Notes: a model not told the origin generated them from the letters alone. A stretch of DNA of 64,000 nucleotides from Flavobacteriia bacterium (GCA_004293165.1 RDYL01000002.1:744001-808000), one strand, 5' to 3'. Shown: positions 17,373 to 28,100, counted from the first letter of the stretch. A program made the numbers and translations.

Positions 17373-17443
17373 TGGCCCATGGTGTAATGGTAACACTCCG
17401 GTTTTTGGTACCGTCATTCAAGGTTCGAGTCCTTGTGGGCCAA
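17373..17443 (+). tRNA. tRNA-Gln (anticodon TTG)
   Basis: A cloverleaf can be drawn. The 7-bp acceptor stem is TGGCCCA with TGGGCCA. The D stem is GTGT with ACAC. The anticodon loop TTTTGGT gives anticodon TTG, which reads CAA/CAG. The T arm is CAAGG-TTCGAGT-CCTTG. One C-T mismatch lies at the outer end of the anticodon stem. CCA is not encoded: the discriminator A is followed by CAA. A strong promoter and a strong terminator flank it, so it is a one-gene unit. Confidence 0.93.
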
Positions 17444-17446
17444 CAA

Positions 17447-17480
17447 AACTCCACTTATAAATAAGTGGAGTTTTTTATTT
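17447..17480 (+). terminator. Intrinsic terminator of tRNA-Gln
   Basis: Perfect 12-bp stem (AACTCCACTTAT with ATAAGTGGAGTT) around a 2-base gap, then a T-rich tail. It starts 4 bases after the tRNA. Confidence 0.8.
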
Positions 17481-17508
17481 TTATAAAACGTTGATGGCGT
17501 ACTAGTTG

Positions 17509-17544
17509 GCATAAAAAAGACTGCTTTTGCAGTCTTTTTTATGC
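17509..17544. terminator. Bidirectional terminator between tRNA-Gln and the stress protein gene
   Basis: Perfect 16-bp inverted repeat (GCATAAAAAAGACTGC and its complement) around a TTTT loop. A-runs and T-runs lie inside the stem, so it can work on both strands. On the minus strand it lies 18 bases after the universal stress protein stop. Confidence 0.75.
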
Positions 17545-17561
17545 GATTAAAATTTTAAAAT

Positions 17562-18386
17562 CTAGATTTTAAAAGTAATAACTGGACGTTTAGCGTGATT
17601 TACTAAGTCTTCACTGATGCTTCCGTTGAAGAAGTGTGATAAGCCTTTTCTTCCATGTGTACTCATTCCAATTATATCAGCATTGATGCCTTTTGCAAAA
17701 TGTAAAATACCTTTTTCTACATTAACGTCGTTGTAAATATGAGTTGAACAATTATTGATTTTAAATTCAGCAACAAATTCATCCATAGCTTTTTGTGCTA
17801 CTCTTGTTGATTTAAAATTGTTAGGAGTGTTAACGGTTACTAAATGTAAATGAGAATTAAATTTATCTGCAAATTCAACAACTTTTTCAAAAGGTTTTTT
17901 TATTTCTTCGGAAAAGTCAGAAGCAAATACAAAGTTATTAGCATTAAAATCGCTTTCTTCTCTTTTGATTACTAATACAGGTACATCTGAGTTTCTAACT
18001 ACTTTCTCTGTATTAGATCCAATAAACATTTCTTGAAAACCACTCGCTCCGTGAGATCCCATTACTATTAAGTCTACATTGTGAGCTTTGCCATTTTTAA
18101 TGATCCCGTCAAAAGCCATTTCGAATTGAATAATTTTAGAAATATTAACACCACTAAGATATTCAGCACTCATAATAGTATCTAATTTATTAATTGCAGC
18201 GTTTTTAAATAGCATTAATTCGGGTATTTCATGTGCTGTAGACATGGCGTCATTTCCTGATGTTGGTAATTCAAGCATGTGTACTAAAAATATCTCTCCA
18301 CCACTTTTTTTGGCTATCTGGGCTGCAACTTTTAATGCGTATTCTGCGTGTTTTGAAAAATCGGTAGGTACTAAAATTCGTTTCAT
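17562..18386 (-). CDS. Tandem universal stress protein (UspA family)
   Basis: 274 residues with two Usp domains. The first opens with ILVPTDFSKHAEYALKVAA and ends with the ATP-binding loop GSHGASGFQEMFIGSNTEKV. The second, from about residue 150, ends with STHGRKGLSHFFNGSISEDL. Both keep the GxxG-x9-G(S/T) nucleotide pattern. Such proteins bind ATP and help cells through starvation or redox stress; the target here is unknown. It is cytoplasmic and a single gene, divergent from rimP, with a terminator 18 bases downstream. Confidence 0.92.
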   Translation of the reverse strand: MKRILVPTDFSKHAEYALKVAAQIAKKSGGEIFLVHMLELPTSGNDAMSTAHEIPELMLFKNAAINKLDTIMSAEYLSGVNISKIIQFEMAFDGIIKNGKAHNVDLIVMGSHGASGFQEMFIGSNTEKVVRNSDVPVLVIKREESDFNANNFVFASDFSEEIKKPFEKVVEFADKFNSHLHLVTVNTPNNFKSTRVAQKAMDEFVAEFKINNCSTHIYNDVNVEKGILHFAKGINADIIGMSTHGRKGLSHFFNGSISEDLVNHAKRPVITFKI

Positions 18387-18488
18387 AATTTTGTTTTAGG
18401 TTATGTTATATAGTGTAAAATAAATTACACCATAAAAGTACAAAAAATATCCAAATTGACAATCTTTTTTTTAATTCAAAAAAAATTG

Positions 18489-18496
18489 TATATTTG
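18489..18496 (+). promoter_or_regulatory. Putative -7 element of the rimP-nusA-infB operon
   Basis: TATATTTG, a full match to TAnnTTTG, 69 bases before the chosen rimP start and 28 bases before the leader hairpin. No good -33 TTG is found at the usual 19-base spacing. Confidence 0.55.
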
Positions 18497-18523
18497 TGGC
18501 GTTATTAAAGGACAGAGGATTAT

Positions 18524-18551
18524 GAGGCACGCAAAGCGTGCCTCTTTTTAT
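18524..18551 (+). promoter_or_regulatory. Attenuator-like hairpin in the rimP-nusA-infB leader
   Basis: GAGGCACGC, loop AAA, GCGTGCCTC: a perfect GC-rich 9-bp stem followed by TTTTTAT. It lies between the promoter element and the rimP start with no gene upstream on this strand, so it is well placed to end transcription early. AGAGG at 18514-18518 could pair instead with CCTCT at 18541-18545 and open the stem. An in-frame ATG at 18522 overlaps the 5' side, so a translational effect is also possible. Feedback by NusA is an attractive but untested idea. Confidence 0.6.
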
Positions 18552-18557
18552 AAAAGT

Positions 18558-19025
18558 ATGACATTTAAAAATAAAGTTCAAGAAGCATTAGATGTAGCAT
18601 TGTTGGAGCGTGAGCATCTTTTTTTGATAGATTTTACTATCAATGACGCTAATAAAATTAGTGTAGTTTTAGATGGTGATTTTGGTGTAAATTTACAAGA
18701 TTGTATCGATGTAAGTAGAGCTGTTGAGGGTAATTTAGATAGAGAAGAGCAAGATTTTTCTTTAGAAGTTGCTTCAGCAGGAGTTTCAAGTCCGCTAAAA
18801 TTAGTAAGACAATACAAAAAAAATATAGGTAGAACTATAAAAGTTAAGACCATTTCATCGGAAGAAATTGAAGCAAAATTAATTACAGCTGATGATGAAA
18901 AAATAACTTTAGAATGGCAGGCTCGTGAGCCAAAAAAAATAGGAAAAGGAAAAGAAACAGTTGATAAAAAACTGGAACTTTCTTATGGAAATATAAAAGA
19001 AGCAGTTGTTATAATATCATTTTAA
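18558..19025 (+). CDS. rimP: Ribosome maturation factor RimP
   Basis: 155 residues from ATG 18558, the usual RimP length. The frame is open further upstream, but that part encodes the promoter and hairpin region, so 18558 is preferred; ATG 18522 is the alternative. The N-terminal alpha/beta domain contains [27 protein letters not shown] and [18 protein letters not shown], the conserved RimP core, followed by an SH3-like C-terminal domain. RimP helps assemble the 30S ribosomal subunit. It is the first gene of the classical rimP-nusA-infB operon; nusA starts 14 bases later. Confidence 0.93.
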   Translation: MTFKNKVQEALDVALLEREHLFLIDFTINDANKISVVLDGDFGVNLQDCIDVSRAVEGNLDREEQDFSLEVASAGVSSPLKLVRQYKKNIGRTIKVKTISSEEIEAKLITADDEKITLEWQAREPKKIGKGKETVDKKLELSYGNIKEAVVIISF

Positions 19026-19039
19026 AATAAAGAGTTGAC

Positions 19040-20281
19040 ATGGAGAATATTGCATTAATAGAATCGTTTTCAGAATTTAAAGACGACAAACTCATCGATA
19101 GAGTTACACTAATGGCAATTTTAGAGGATGTATTTAGAAATGCATTAAAAAAGAAATATGGTTCTGACGATAATTTTGATATCATTATTAATCCTGATAA
19201 AGGAGATATGGAGATATGGAGAAATCGTGTTGTCGTAGAAGATGGCGAAGTAGAAGATCCAAATTCTGAAATTTCATTAACTGAAGCAAGAAGAATTGAG
19301 CCTGATTTTGAAGTAGGCGAAGATGTTTCTGAAGAAGTAAAGTTGATTCAATTAGGAAGAAGAGCAATTTTGTCTTTACGTCAAAACTTAATTTCTAAGA
19401 TTCACGAACACGATAATACAAATCTTTATAAACAATTTAAAGACTTAATTGGAGATATTTATACAGCGGAAGTACACCATGTTCGGCCAAAAGCTGTAAT
19501 TTTGATGGATGATGAAGGAAATGAAATTGTTTTACCAAAAGAAAAACAAATTCCAAATGATTATTTCAAAAAAGGAGATAATGTTAGAGGTGTAATCGAA
19601 AATGTTGAATTGAAAGGTAACAAACCACAAATCATCATGTCTAGAACTGCTCCAGAATTCCTTGAGAAATTATTCGAACAAGAAATTCCTGAAGTGTTTG
19701 ATGGTTTAATTACAATCAAAAAAGTAGTTCGTATTCCTGGTGAAAAAGCAAAAGTAGCGGTAGATTCTTATGATGATAGAATTGATCCTGTTGGAGCTTG
19801 TGTAGGTATGAAAGGTTCCCGTATTCATGGAATTGTTCGTGAATTAGGCAACGAAAACATTGATGTTATTAATTATACAACCAATGCTCAATTGTATATT
19901 ACAAGAGCTTTAAGTCCTGCAAAAGTTTCTACAGTTAAAATTAATGAAGAGGCTAAAACGGCAGAAGTATTTTTGAAAATAGAAGAGGTGTCTAAAGCTA
20001 TTGGTAGAGGTGGGAATAACATTAAATTAGCTAGTTTATTAACAGGTTATGAAATTGATGTAATTAGAGAAGGCGCAATACAGGAGGAAGATGATGTTGA
20101 GTTAAGAGAATTCTCTGACGAAATTGAAGCTTGGGTTATTGAAGAATTTGAAAAAATCGGTTTAGATACAGCTAGAAGCGTATTAAATCAAGATGTTGAT
20201 GATTTGGTAAGAAGAACCGATCTTGAAGAGGAAACAATTTTAGATGTAATGAATATATTAAAAGAAGAATTAGAAGGATAA
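19040..20281 (+). CDS. nusA: Transcription termination/antitermination factor NusA
   Basis: 413 residues. The N-terminal RNA-polymerase-binding domain opens with LIESFSEFKDDKLIDRVTL, an S1 domain follows (DIYTAEVHHVRPKAVILM), then two KH domains, with GACVGMKGSRIHGIVREL and AIGRGGNNIKLASLLTGYEI. The end is a short acidic helical tail (DVDDLVRRTDLEEETI) and no pair of AR repeats as in E. coli, as usual for Bacteroidetes. It controls RNA polymerase pausing and termination. It lies between rimP and infB, and the leader hairpin upstream of rimP makes autoregulation plausible. Confidence 0.96.
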   Translation: MENIALIESFSEFKDDKLIDRVTLMAILEDVFRNALKKKYGSDDNFDIIINPDKGDMEIWRNRVVVEDGEVEDPNSEISLTEARRIEPDFEVGEDVSEEVKLIQLGRRAILSLRQNLISKIHEHDNTNLYKQFKDLIGDIYTAEVHHVRPKAVILMDDEGNEIVLPKEKQIPNDYFKKGDNVRGVIENVELKGNKPQIIMSRTAPEFLEKLFEQEIPEVFDGLITIKKVVRIPGEKAKVAVDSYDDRIDPVGACVGMKGSRIHGIVRELGNENIDVINYTTNAQLYITRALSPAKVSTVKINEEAKTAEVFLKIEEVSKAIGRGGNNIKLASLLTGYEIDVIREGAIQEEDDVELREFSDEIEAWVIEEFEKIGLDTARSVLNQDVDDLVRRTDLEEETILDVMNILKEELEG

Positions 20282-20329
20282 TTCTTTAACCAAACAGCAC
20301 ACAACATAAAAGAATTTTAAAAAGGTTAT

Positions 20330-23149
20330 ATGTCTGAAGAAAGAGTAATAAGAATAAACAAAATTTTAAGGGAGTTAAATATTTCTCTTGATAGAGCTGT
20401 GGATTTTCTAAAAGAAAAGGGTCATGAAATAGAGGCTAGTCCTAATGCTAAAATATCACAAGAGGAATACAAAGTCTTATGCGGTCAATTTTCTGCTGAC
20501 AAAGGGAATAAGGTTGCCTCTCTTGAAGTGAGTGAAGAAAAGAAAAAAGAGAAAGAGGCACTTAAACGTGAACTTGAAAAAGAACAAGAAGTTAAGCGTT
20601 TGCAAGAAGAAGAGCGTCAAAGGCAAGAGATTATCAAAGCTAAAGCAGTTTTATCTGGTCCTAAAGCTGTTGGTAAAATCAATCTAGATCCTAAAAAACA
20701 AGAAGTTAAGTCTGATAAACCAGTTTCTGAAGAAAAACCTTTTCTTAAAGTTGAAGAAAAACCTGTTGTTTCTGAATATAAACCTGTTGAAATAGTTAAT
20801 AAAGAGGTGGTTGAACAATTGGTTGAAGTTAAAAAAGGGGAAGTTGTTAAGCCAGTTAAGGAAGTTGAAGAAAAAGCTGAGACTACAATTGATGAAGCAG
20901 GGGAAGTAAAAATAGAAACACAATACCAAAAATTATCTGGAGCTACTTTTACGGGTCAAAAAATTGATTTATCACAATTTGAAAAACCTAAAAAGAAAAA
21001 AGAAGATCCTAAAAAAGATATTAAAAAGCCAGGAACTCCTCAAGCTCAAAATGCTGGAGGTGCAAATGCTGCAAATAATAAAAACAAACGCAAACGAATT
21101 ATCAAACCTGGTGGACCAGGTGCTCCTGGAACTCCTGGAGCTAATAATGTTGTAGGTGGACCAAAAAGAGAATTTGTCAAAGGCGGAGGATCTGCAGGTG
21201 GATTTAATAAAGGTAAAAAACCAATCATTCAAAAGGTAGAACCTTCGGAAGAGGATGTTAAAAACCAAATTAAAGAAACGCTTGAAAGGTTACAAGGAAA
21301 AGGAAATAAATCAAAATCGGCGAAATACCGTAGAGATAAAAGAGATTCTCACCGTCAACGTGTAGATGATGAATTGCAAGCTCAAGAAGAAGGTAGTAAA
21401 ACTTTAAAAGTTACAGAATTTGTAACTGTTGGTGAAATAGCTTCTTTAATGGATGTGCCTATTACAAAAGTAATCGGAACGTGTATGTCGCTTGGAATCA
21501 TGGTAACAATGAACCAACGTTTAGATGCTGAAACATTATCTATTGTAGCTGATGAGTTTGGATTTGAATTAGAGTTCATTACTACAGATATTGAAGAGGC
21601 AACTGTTGTTGTGGATGATAATCCAGAAGATTTAGTACACAGAGCGCCAATTGTTACTGTAATGGGTCACGTTGACCATGGTAAAACCTCTTTATTAGAT
21701 TACATTCGTAAAGCAAATGTTATTGCGGGTGAATCAGGAGGAATTACACAACATATTGGAGCATATGGAGTAATTTTAGAAAATGGCGAAAAAATCACTT
21801 TCTTAGATACACCAGGTCACGAGGCGTTTACTGCGATGCGCGCACGTGGGGCTCAGGTCACAGATATTGCTATTATCGTAATTGCAGCGGATGATGATAT
21901 TATGCCACAAACAAAAGAAGCAATTAGTCATGCTCAAGCGGCTGGTGTTCCAATGATTTTTGCTATTAATAAGGTAGATAAGCCAGCGGCTAATCCAGAA
22001 AAAATTAAAGAGCAATTAGCAGGGATGAACTTATTAGTTGAAGATTGGGGTGGAAAATATCAATCTCATGACATTTCAGCTAAACAAGGAACCGGTGTTT
22101 CTGAATTACTTGAAAAGGTATTGTTAGAAGCAGAAGTACTTGAGCTTACAGCAAATCCTAAAAAACCTGCGCTTGGAACAGTTGTTGAAGCACAGTTAGA
22201 TAAAGGTAAAGGATATGTTTCTACTATTTTAGTTCAAGCAGGAACACTTCGTATTGGTGATTATGTCTTAGCTGGAAAAAACCATGGTAAAATTAGAGCC
22301 ATGTTTGATGAAAGAGGACACCAAATCAAAGAAGCGGGTCCATCTACTCCAGTATCAGTATTAGGTTTAGACGGTGCGCCAACTGCGGGAGATAAATTTA
22401 ATGTTTACGAAGACGAAAGAGAAGCAAAACAAATTGCATCAAAACGTACACAATTGCAACGTGAACAATCGGTTCGTACACAAAAACATATTACTCTTGC
22501 CGAAATTGGTCGTCGTATTGCATTAGGACAATTTAAAGAATTGAATATTATCCTTAAAGGAGACGTGGATGGTTCTGTTGAAGCATTATCGGATTCATTC
22601 TCTAAATTATCTACTGAAGAAATTCAAATCAACATTATTCATAAAGGAGTTGGAGCAATTACTGAATCTGATGTATTGTTAGCTTCTGCTTCTGATGCAA
22701 TTATTATCGGATTTAACGTTCGTCCACAAGGAAATGCAAAACAATTAGCAGAAAAAGAAGAAATCGATATCCGTAACTATTCAATTATTTACGATGCTAT
22801 TGATGACTTGAAAGATGCAATGGAAGGAATGTTGTCTCCAGAGATGAAAGAAGAAATTACAGGTACTGCCGAAATTAGAGAAATTTTCAAAGTATCTAAA
22901 GTAGGAACTATCGCAGGATGTATGGTTACCGATGGTAAAATCTTCAGAAATTCTAAAATACGTTTAATTAGAGAAGGAGTTGTAATTTACACTGGTGAAT
23001 TAGCTACTTTAAAACGTTTCAAAGACGACGTTAAAGAAGTTTCTAAAGGATATGATTGTGGTATGCAGATTAAAAATTACAACGACATTCGTGAGTATGA
23101 TTTAATTGAAGGATTCCACGAAGTTGAAGTGAAGAAAAAATTGAAATAA
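20330..23149 (+). CDS. infB: Translation initiation factor IF-2
   Basis: 939 residues. The IF2_N helical domain is at the start ([20 protein letters not shown]). A long low-complexity linker follows (about 60-340), first Lys/Glu/Val-rich, then a Gly-Pro-rich collagen-like patch near 255-285. The second IF2_N-like region leads into the GTPase with G1 GHVDHGKT (about residue 445), G3 DTPGHEAF and G4 NKVDKP. Domains II, III and the fMet-tRNA-binding C-terminal beta barrel end at [12 protein letters not shown]. It brings initiator tRNA to the 30S subunit. It is the last gene of the operon; a strong hairpin terminator follows. Confidence 0.98.
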   Translation: MSEERVIRINKILRELNISLDRAVDFLKEKGHEIEASPNAKISQEEYKVLCGQFSADKGNKVASLEVSEEKKKEKEALKRELEKEQEVKRLQEEERQRQEIIKAKAVLSGPKAVGKINLDPKKQEVKSDKPVSEEKPFLKVEEKPVVSEYKPVEIVNKEVVEQLVEVKKGEVVKPVKEVEEKAETTIDEAGEVKIETQYQKLSGATFTGQKIDLSQFEKPKKKKEDPKKDIKKPGTPQAQNAGGANAANNKNKRKRIIKPGGPGAPGTPGANNVVGGPKREFVKGGGSAGGFNKGKKPIIQKVEPSEEDVKNQIKETLERLQGKGNKSKSAKYRRDKRDSHRQRVDDELQAQEEGSKTLKVTEFVTVGEIASLMDVPITKVIGTCMSLGIMVTMNQRLDAETLSIVADEFGFELEFITTDIEEATVVVDDNPEDLVHRAPIVTVMGHVDHGKTSLLDYIRKANVIAGESGGITQHIGAYGVILENGEKITFLDTPGHEAFTAMRARGAQVTDIAIIVIAADDDIMPQTKEAISHAQAAGVPMIFAINKVDKPAANPEKIKEQLAGMNLLVEDWGGKYQSHDISAKQGTGVSELLEKVLLEAEVLELTANPKKPALGTVVEAQLDKGKGYVSTILVQAGTLRIGDYVLAGKNHGKIRAMFDERGHQIKEAGPSTPVSVLGLDGAPTAGDKFNVYEDEREAKQIASKRTQLQREQSVRTQKHITLAEIGRRIALGQFKELNIILKGDVDGSVEALSDSFSKLSTEEIQINIIHKGVGAITESDVLLASASDAIIIGFNVRPQGNAKQLAEKEEIDIRNYSIIYDAIDDLKDAMEGMLSPEMKEEITGTAEIREIFKVSKVGTIAGCMVTDGKIFRNSKIRLIREGVVIYTGELATLKRFKDDVKEVSKGYDCGMQIKNYNDIREYDLIEGFHEVEVKKKLK

Positions 23150-23165
23150 GATATTTTTAATCATA

Positions 23166-23196
23166 AAAAAAGCCATTCGTTTTGAATGGCTTTTTT
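23166..23196. terminator. Bidirectional terminator between infB and the SPOR gene
   Basis: AAAAAAGCCATTC, loop GTTTT, GAATGGCTTTTTT: a 13-bp perfect stem with flanking A and T runs. It serves infB on the plus strand and the SPOR gene on the minus strand. Confidence 0.8.
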
Positions 23197-23213
23197 GTTT
23201 TATTAGGATGTTA

Positions 23214-23603
23214 CTAATTTGAGGGTTTAATTATTAAAGCAGCTGGGTACTTTTTTTTGACTTCAAGAAACAAACGTTCTACTTCTATTCTCGATTTAAA
23301 ATTACCAATCCAAACTTTGTAGTTGGGACTATTAAATATTAAGGTGCCATCTAAGTCTTTAAAATCTCTTTTAAATTCCTGAAGTTTCTTTTTCGAATCT
23401 TCACTATTTCCATAAAAAATTTGAATTTTATAGGCTTCATTTAAAAATAAACCTGTATTTAGTTTTCTTTTTTCTTTTAATAATTGGTCAATTTTTGGGT
23501 CTACTGAAACATTTGTTTTTACGTCCTGAGCCCTTGATGATAAACAGAAAAATGAAGATAGAATAAAGAAGTACAATAAGTTATGTTTTGATATATTTTT
23601 CAT
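23214..23603 (-). CDS. Secreted SPOR-domain protein
   Basis: 129 residues. A signal peptide ends near residue 25 (SRAQD). A SPOR domain fills the last 70 residues: YKIQIFYGNSEDSKKKL, then KVWIGNFKSRIEVERLFLEV and YPAALIIKP. SPOR domains bind denuded glycan strands of peptidoglycan, often at the division site. No lytic or amidase domain is attached. It is a single gene, convergent with infB and sharing its terminator. No full TAnnTTTG promoter match lies just upstream on its strand. Confidence 0.82.
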   Translation of the reverse strand: MKNISKHNLLYFFILSSFFCLSSRAQDVKTNVSVDPKIDQLLKEKRKLNTGLFLNEAYKIQIFYGNSEDSKKKLQEFKRDFKDLDGTLIFNSPNYKVWIGNFKSRIEVERLFLEVKKKYPAALIIKPSN

Positions 23604-23727
23604 ATGCTTTTGAATTTAATACAAAAATACAATTTAAGAAGATATTTGAATGCTTAAAAATTATTTAGAACAAATATAAATTACATTTTAAGATAAAATT
23701 AAGGTTTTAATAATAGTTCGAATATTG

Positions 23728-23735
23728 TATTTTTG
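23728..23735 (+). promoter_or_regulatory. Putative -7 element of the act-cox operon
   Basis: TATTTTTG, a full match to TAnnTTTG, 85 bases before the actA start at 23820. A GTTTTA at the -33 distance is an imperfect upstream box. The leader between it and actA shows no strong hairpin. Confidence 0.5.
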
Positions 23736-23819
23736 TCGGAGTTTTGAAAAAATAACGTGTTGTTTTTAGATAAGGTATATCTAAAAGTATACCAAATTAA
23801 GTCGATAATCATTTTAAAT

Positions 23820-25094
23820 ATGAAAAAGGTGGGTAACCATAAATCGTTTTCAAAGATTTTCTTCAGTTTAGCATTCGTGCTAGTAACTTCTTTATCTGCG
23901 TTCGCTCAGGATGCAGCAAAGGGTAAAGAATTATTTAATACCAATTGTGCCGCATGTCATAAATTAGATGCAAAAGCTACGGGTCCTGCACTTCGTGACG
24001 TTGCTGCTAAGTACGACAAAGAATGGTTGTATAAATGGGTAAAGAATAGTGGAGAATTAATCAAGTCAGGAGATGCACAAGCAGTAAAAGTGTTTGAAGA
24101 GAACAATAAAGTTCCAATGACTGCATTTCCACAATTGTCAAATGAAGATATTGACAATATTTTAGCTTATACTTCTGAGCCAGCTCCGGCTGCTCCTGCA
24201 GTTGTACCTGGTGCTCCTGTTGCTGGAGAAGCAAATGCTGATAATTCGGGTGTTTCTAATAATGTTATATTAGGAGTGCTATCATTAGTAATGATAATGT
24301 TAGTTGTTATGTTGTTCCTAGTGAATAATATGTTAACTAAAATTGCTAATGCTAAAGGATTAGAGGTTGTTCAAAAAGATCGTTCATTAATGAATGTTTT
24401 TAGAGCTTATGCTAAAAATCAGTTTTTAGTATTGGTTTCTGCAATCTTGTTATTATTGGTTTCTGCTTATTTTGCATACGGATGGATGATGCAAATTGGT
24501 GTTGATCAAGGGTATGAGCCAGTGCAACCAATTCATTATTCACACAGAATTCATGCTGGTGAAAACGGAATTGATTGTAAATACTGTCACTCGGCTGCAA
24601 GAGTTGGTAAACATTCTAACATTCCTTCGTTGAATGTTTGTATGAACTGTCATAAAAACATCAGTGAAGTTGCTGAAACTACAGCTACTGAAGAGCATTC
24701 AAAAGCGTTTTACGATGGTGAAATCGCTAAATTATACGATGCTGTTGGATGGGACAAATCGTTACAAAAATATACAGGAAAAACTAAACCAGTTAAATGG
24801 GTTAGAATTCATAATTTACCAGATCACGTTTATTTCAATCACTCTCAACACGTAACTGTTGCAGGAGTTGAGTGTCAAACTTGTCACGGTCCAGTTGAAG
24901 AAATGGAAATCATGAAACAACATGCTCCATTAACAATGGGATGGTGTATAAATTGTCACAGAGAAACAAATGTGAAAGTAGAAGATAATGCTTACTACAA
25001 AAAAATCCATGAAGAACTTTCTAAAAAATACGGAGTATCTCAGTTAACTGCGGCTCAAATGGGAGGTTTAGAATGTGGTAAATGTCACTATTAA
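23820..25094 (+). CDS. actA: Alternative complex III subunit A, cytochrome c with six heme sites
   Basis: 424 residues from ATG 23820; the frame is open to 23757, but only 23820 places a proper signal peptide (KIFFSLAFVLVTSLSAFAQ) at the N-terminus. Residues about 30-115 form a small class I cytochrome c domain with CAACH at 43 and a later Met. Two membrane helices follow (about 145-170 and 195-220). The periplasmic C-terminal half carries CKYCH (253), CMNCH (274), CQTCH (352), CINCH (376) and CGKCH (419), the pentaheme core of ActA. ActA carries electrons out of the quinol-oxidising complex. The extra N-terminal heme domain on a flexible linker may pass electrons to the oxidase; this is inference. 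First gene of the act-cox operon. Confidence 0.93.
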   Translation: MKKVGNHKSFSKIFFSLAFVLVTSLSAFAQDAAKGKELFNTNCAACHKLDAKATGPALRDVAAKYDKEWLYKWVKNSGELIKSGDAQAVKVFEENNKVPMTAFPQLSNEDIDNILAYTSEPAPAAPAVVPGAPVAGEANADNSGVSNNVILGVLSLVMIMLVVMLFLVNNMLTKIANAKGLEVVQKDRSLMNVFRAYAKNQFLVLVSAILLLLVSAYFAYGWMMQIGVDQGYEPVQPIHYSHRIHAGENGIDCKYCHSAARVGKHSNIPSLNVCMNCHKNISEVAETTATEEHSKAFYDGEIAKLYDAVGWDKSLQKYTGKTKPVKWVRIHNLPDHVYFNHSQHVTVAGVECQTCHGPVEEMEIMKQHAPLTMGWCINCHRETNVKVEDNAYYKKIHEELSKKYGVSQLTAAQMGGLECGKCHY

Positions 25095-25126
25095 TAAAAT
25101 AATTTAAGAAGCTAATATACTATACA

Positions 25127-28100
25127 ATGGCATCAAACAAAAAATACTGGAAAAGTGTTGAAGAACTAAACGAAAATAGTTCTATTGTTGAGACGCTAAG
25201 AAACAACGAGTTTGTGGAACCAATTCCGGTTGACCAGTTTTTAGGAGATAAGGAAACTTTATCTGCTTCGTCAACTACTCGTCGTGACTTTTTGAAATAT
25301 GTTGGATTTAGCACGGCTGCCGCTTCATTAGCAGCTTGTGAAGGTCCTGTTGTAAAGTCAATTCCTTACGTAGTTCAACCAGAAGAAATTATTCCTGGTG
25401 TTGCTGATTATTATGCAACAACAATGGCTGATGGATTTGATTTTGCTAATATTTTAATCAAAACTCGTGAGGGTCGTCCTATTAAAGTTGAGAACAATAA
25501 TTTAGAAGGAGCAAAAACTGGAGCAAATGCAAGAGTTCATGCTTCTGTTCTTTCATTATATGATAGTTTACGTTTAAAACAACCTAAAATTGCTGGTAAA
25601 GATGCAACTTGGGCTGACGTAAATACTAAAGTTAAAGCTAGTTTAGAAGACGCTAAAGCAAAAGGTGGAAATGTAGTGGTGTTAACAAACACTATGGCAA
25701 GTCCTTCAACAGATGCTTTAATTGCTTCTTTAGTTGCTAAATATCCAACAACTAAACATGTTGTTTATGATGCAGTTTCTGAATCAAACGCTTTAGATGC
25801 TTTTCAAGCGGTTTATGGTGTAAGAGCTTTAGCTAATTACGATTTTTCAAAAGCTAATACAATTGTTTCTGTTGGTGCAGATTTCTTAGGAGATTGGCAA
25901 GGTGGAGGTTTTGATGCTGGATATGCTCAAGGTCGTATTCCAAAAAACGGAATGATGTCTAAACATATTCAAATTGAAGCTAATATGTCTTTAGCAGGTG
26001 CTAATGCAGATGTTAGAATTCCATTGAATGTTGCAGCTCAAAAACAAGCATTAGTTAAAATTTATAATATCGTTACTGGTGGTGCTGTAAGTACATCAAA
26101 GATTGATAAATATGAAGAGGCTGTTGTAAAAGCGGCTAATCAATTAAAAGCAGCTGGTTCAAAAGGTGTTTTTGTAACTGGTTTAGACGATGTAAACGCT
26201 CAATTATTAGCATTAGCTATTAATAATGCATTACAATCTACAGCTTTTAATCCTTCTGATGCTATTCTTACAAGAAAAGGAGATGCAAAAGCGGTGGCTC
26301 AATTAGTAGCTGATATGAAAGCTGGAAAAGTTCATACATTAATTATGAGCGGTGTTAATCCAGCATATACTTTAGCAGATTCAAAAGAGTTTGTTGCGGC
26401 TTTAAAATCAGTTAAACTTTCTGTTTCTTTCTCTATGAAAGAAGATGAAACGTCAACATTAACTACAATTGCTGCTGCGGCTCCACATTATTTAGAGTCT
26501 TGGGGAGATGTTGCTATTACTAGAGGTAATTACAGCATTATGCAACCAACGATTCGTCCTTTATTCAATACAAAACAGTTCCAAGAAGCTTTATTAACTT
26601 GGACAGACAATACGGTTGCTTATTATGATTTCTTAAAATCTTTTTCTGCTACTTATTTAGCTGGAAAATCTTGGAATCAAGCAGTGCATGATGGTTTTGT
26701 TGCTTCTGTAGCAAGTCCATTAAGTGGAGCTTCTGCTGATTATGCTTCGGCAGCTTCAGCTTTAGCGCAAGCAAAATCTTCTAATTTTGATTTAGTTTTA
26801 TATTCTAAAGTTGGAATGGGAGATGGGCAACAAGCAAACAACCCATGGTTACAAGAATTTCCTGATCCTATCACAAGAGTATCTTGGGATAACTATGTAA
26901 CTATGTCTAAAGCAGATGCTGAAGCTAAAGGTTTTAAAAACTGGAATGTAGCTAACGGAGGTTTAAACGGAAGTTATGCAACTATTAAAGTAGGAAATGC
27001 TACTTTAGAAAACGTACCAGTTATTATTCAACCAGGTCAAGCAAAAGGAACTTTAGGTTTAGCTTTTGGATATGGTAAAAAATTAGGATTAAAAGAAGAG
27101 ATGCAAGTAGGTGTTAATGCTTATGCTTTATACGCTAACTTAAACTCTAATCAATCGGCTACTATTACTGTTGCTGAAGGAGAGCATGAATTTGCTTGTG
27201 TTCAGTTGCAAAAAACATTAATGGGTAGAGGTGATATTATTAAAGAAACTACATTAGAAGTTTTTAATACTAAAGACGCTAAAGTTTGGAATCCAATTCC
27301 AATGGTGTCATTAGATCACAAACCAACAGCTGCTACAGAGGTTGATTTATGGGATTCTTTTGACAGAAGTGTTGGTCACCATTTTAATTTATCGATCGAC
27401 TTAAATGCTTGTACAGGATGTGGAGCGTGTGTTATCGCATGTCACGCAGAAAACAATGTACCAGTAGTTGGTAAAGATGAGATTAGAAGAAGTAGAGATA
27501 TGCACTGGTTGCGTATTGACAGATATTATTCACATGAGGAGACTTTCAGTGGTGATGTTGAAATGAAAGAAGGTTTAAGTGGATTAGGATTAACTAATTA
27601 CGTTTTCGGAGACGGTCAATCTAATGAAAGTGTTCCTGGATTGAGACGTTTAGAAAGTCCTTCTGACAACCCTCAAGTTGCTTTCCAGCCTGTAATGTGT
27701 CAGCACTGTAATCACGCTCCTTGTGAGACGGTTTGTCCTGTAGCTGCTACATCTCATGGTAGAGAAGGTCAAAATCACATGGCATATAACAGATGTGTTG
27801 GTACGCGTTACTGCGCTAACAACTGTCCATATAAAGTAAGACGTTTCAACTGGTTCTTATATAACAAAAACAGCGAATTTGATTATCATATGAATGATGA
27901 TTTAGGTCGTATGGTTATCAATCCAGATGTAAATGTACGTTCTCGTGGAGTTATGGAAAAATGTTCTATGTGTATCCAAATGACGCAAGCTGTTAAATTA
28001 AAAGCTAAACGTGAAGGTAGAGCCGCTGGTAAGGATGAATTCCAAACTGCTTGTTCTGCTGCATGTTCTAGTGGTGCTATGAAATTTGGTGATATTAATG

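Noticed and set aside
20684-21268. Several minus-strand frames opposite the infB linker, rich in Phe, Asn and Pro
   Set aside because: They are antisense readings of Lys/Glu-rich and Gly/Pro-rich infB codons, without own start context.
23757-23819. Upstream start for actA
   Set aside because: The added residues precede a complete signal peptide at 23820, and the segment lies only 22 bases from the promoter element.
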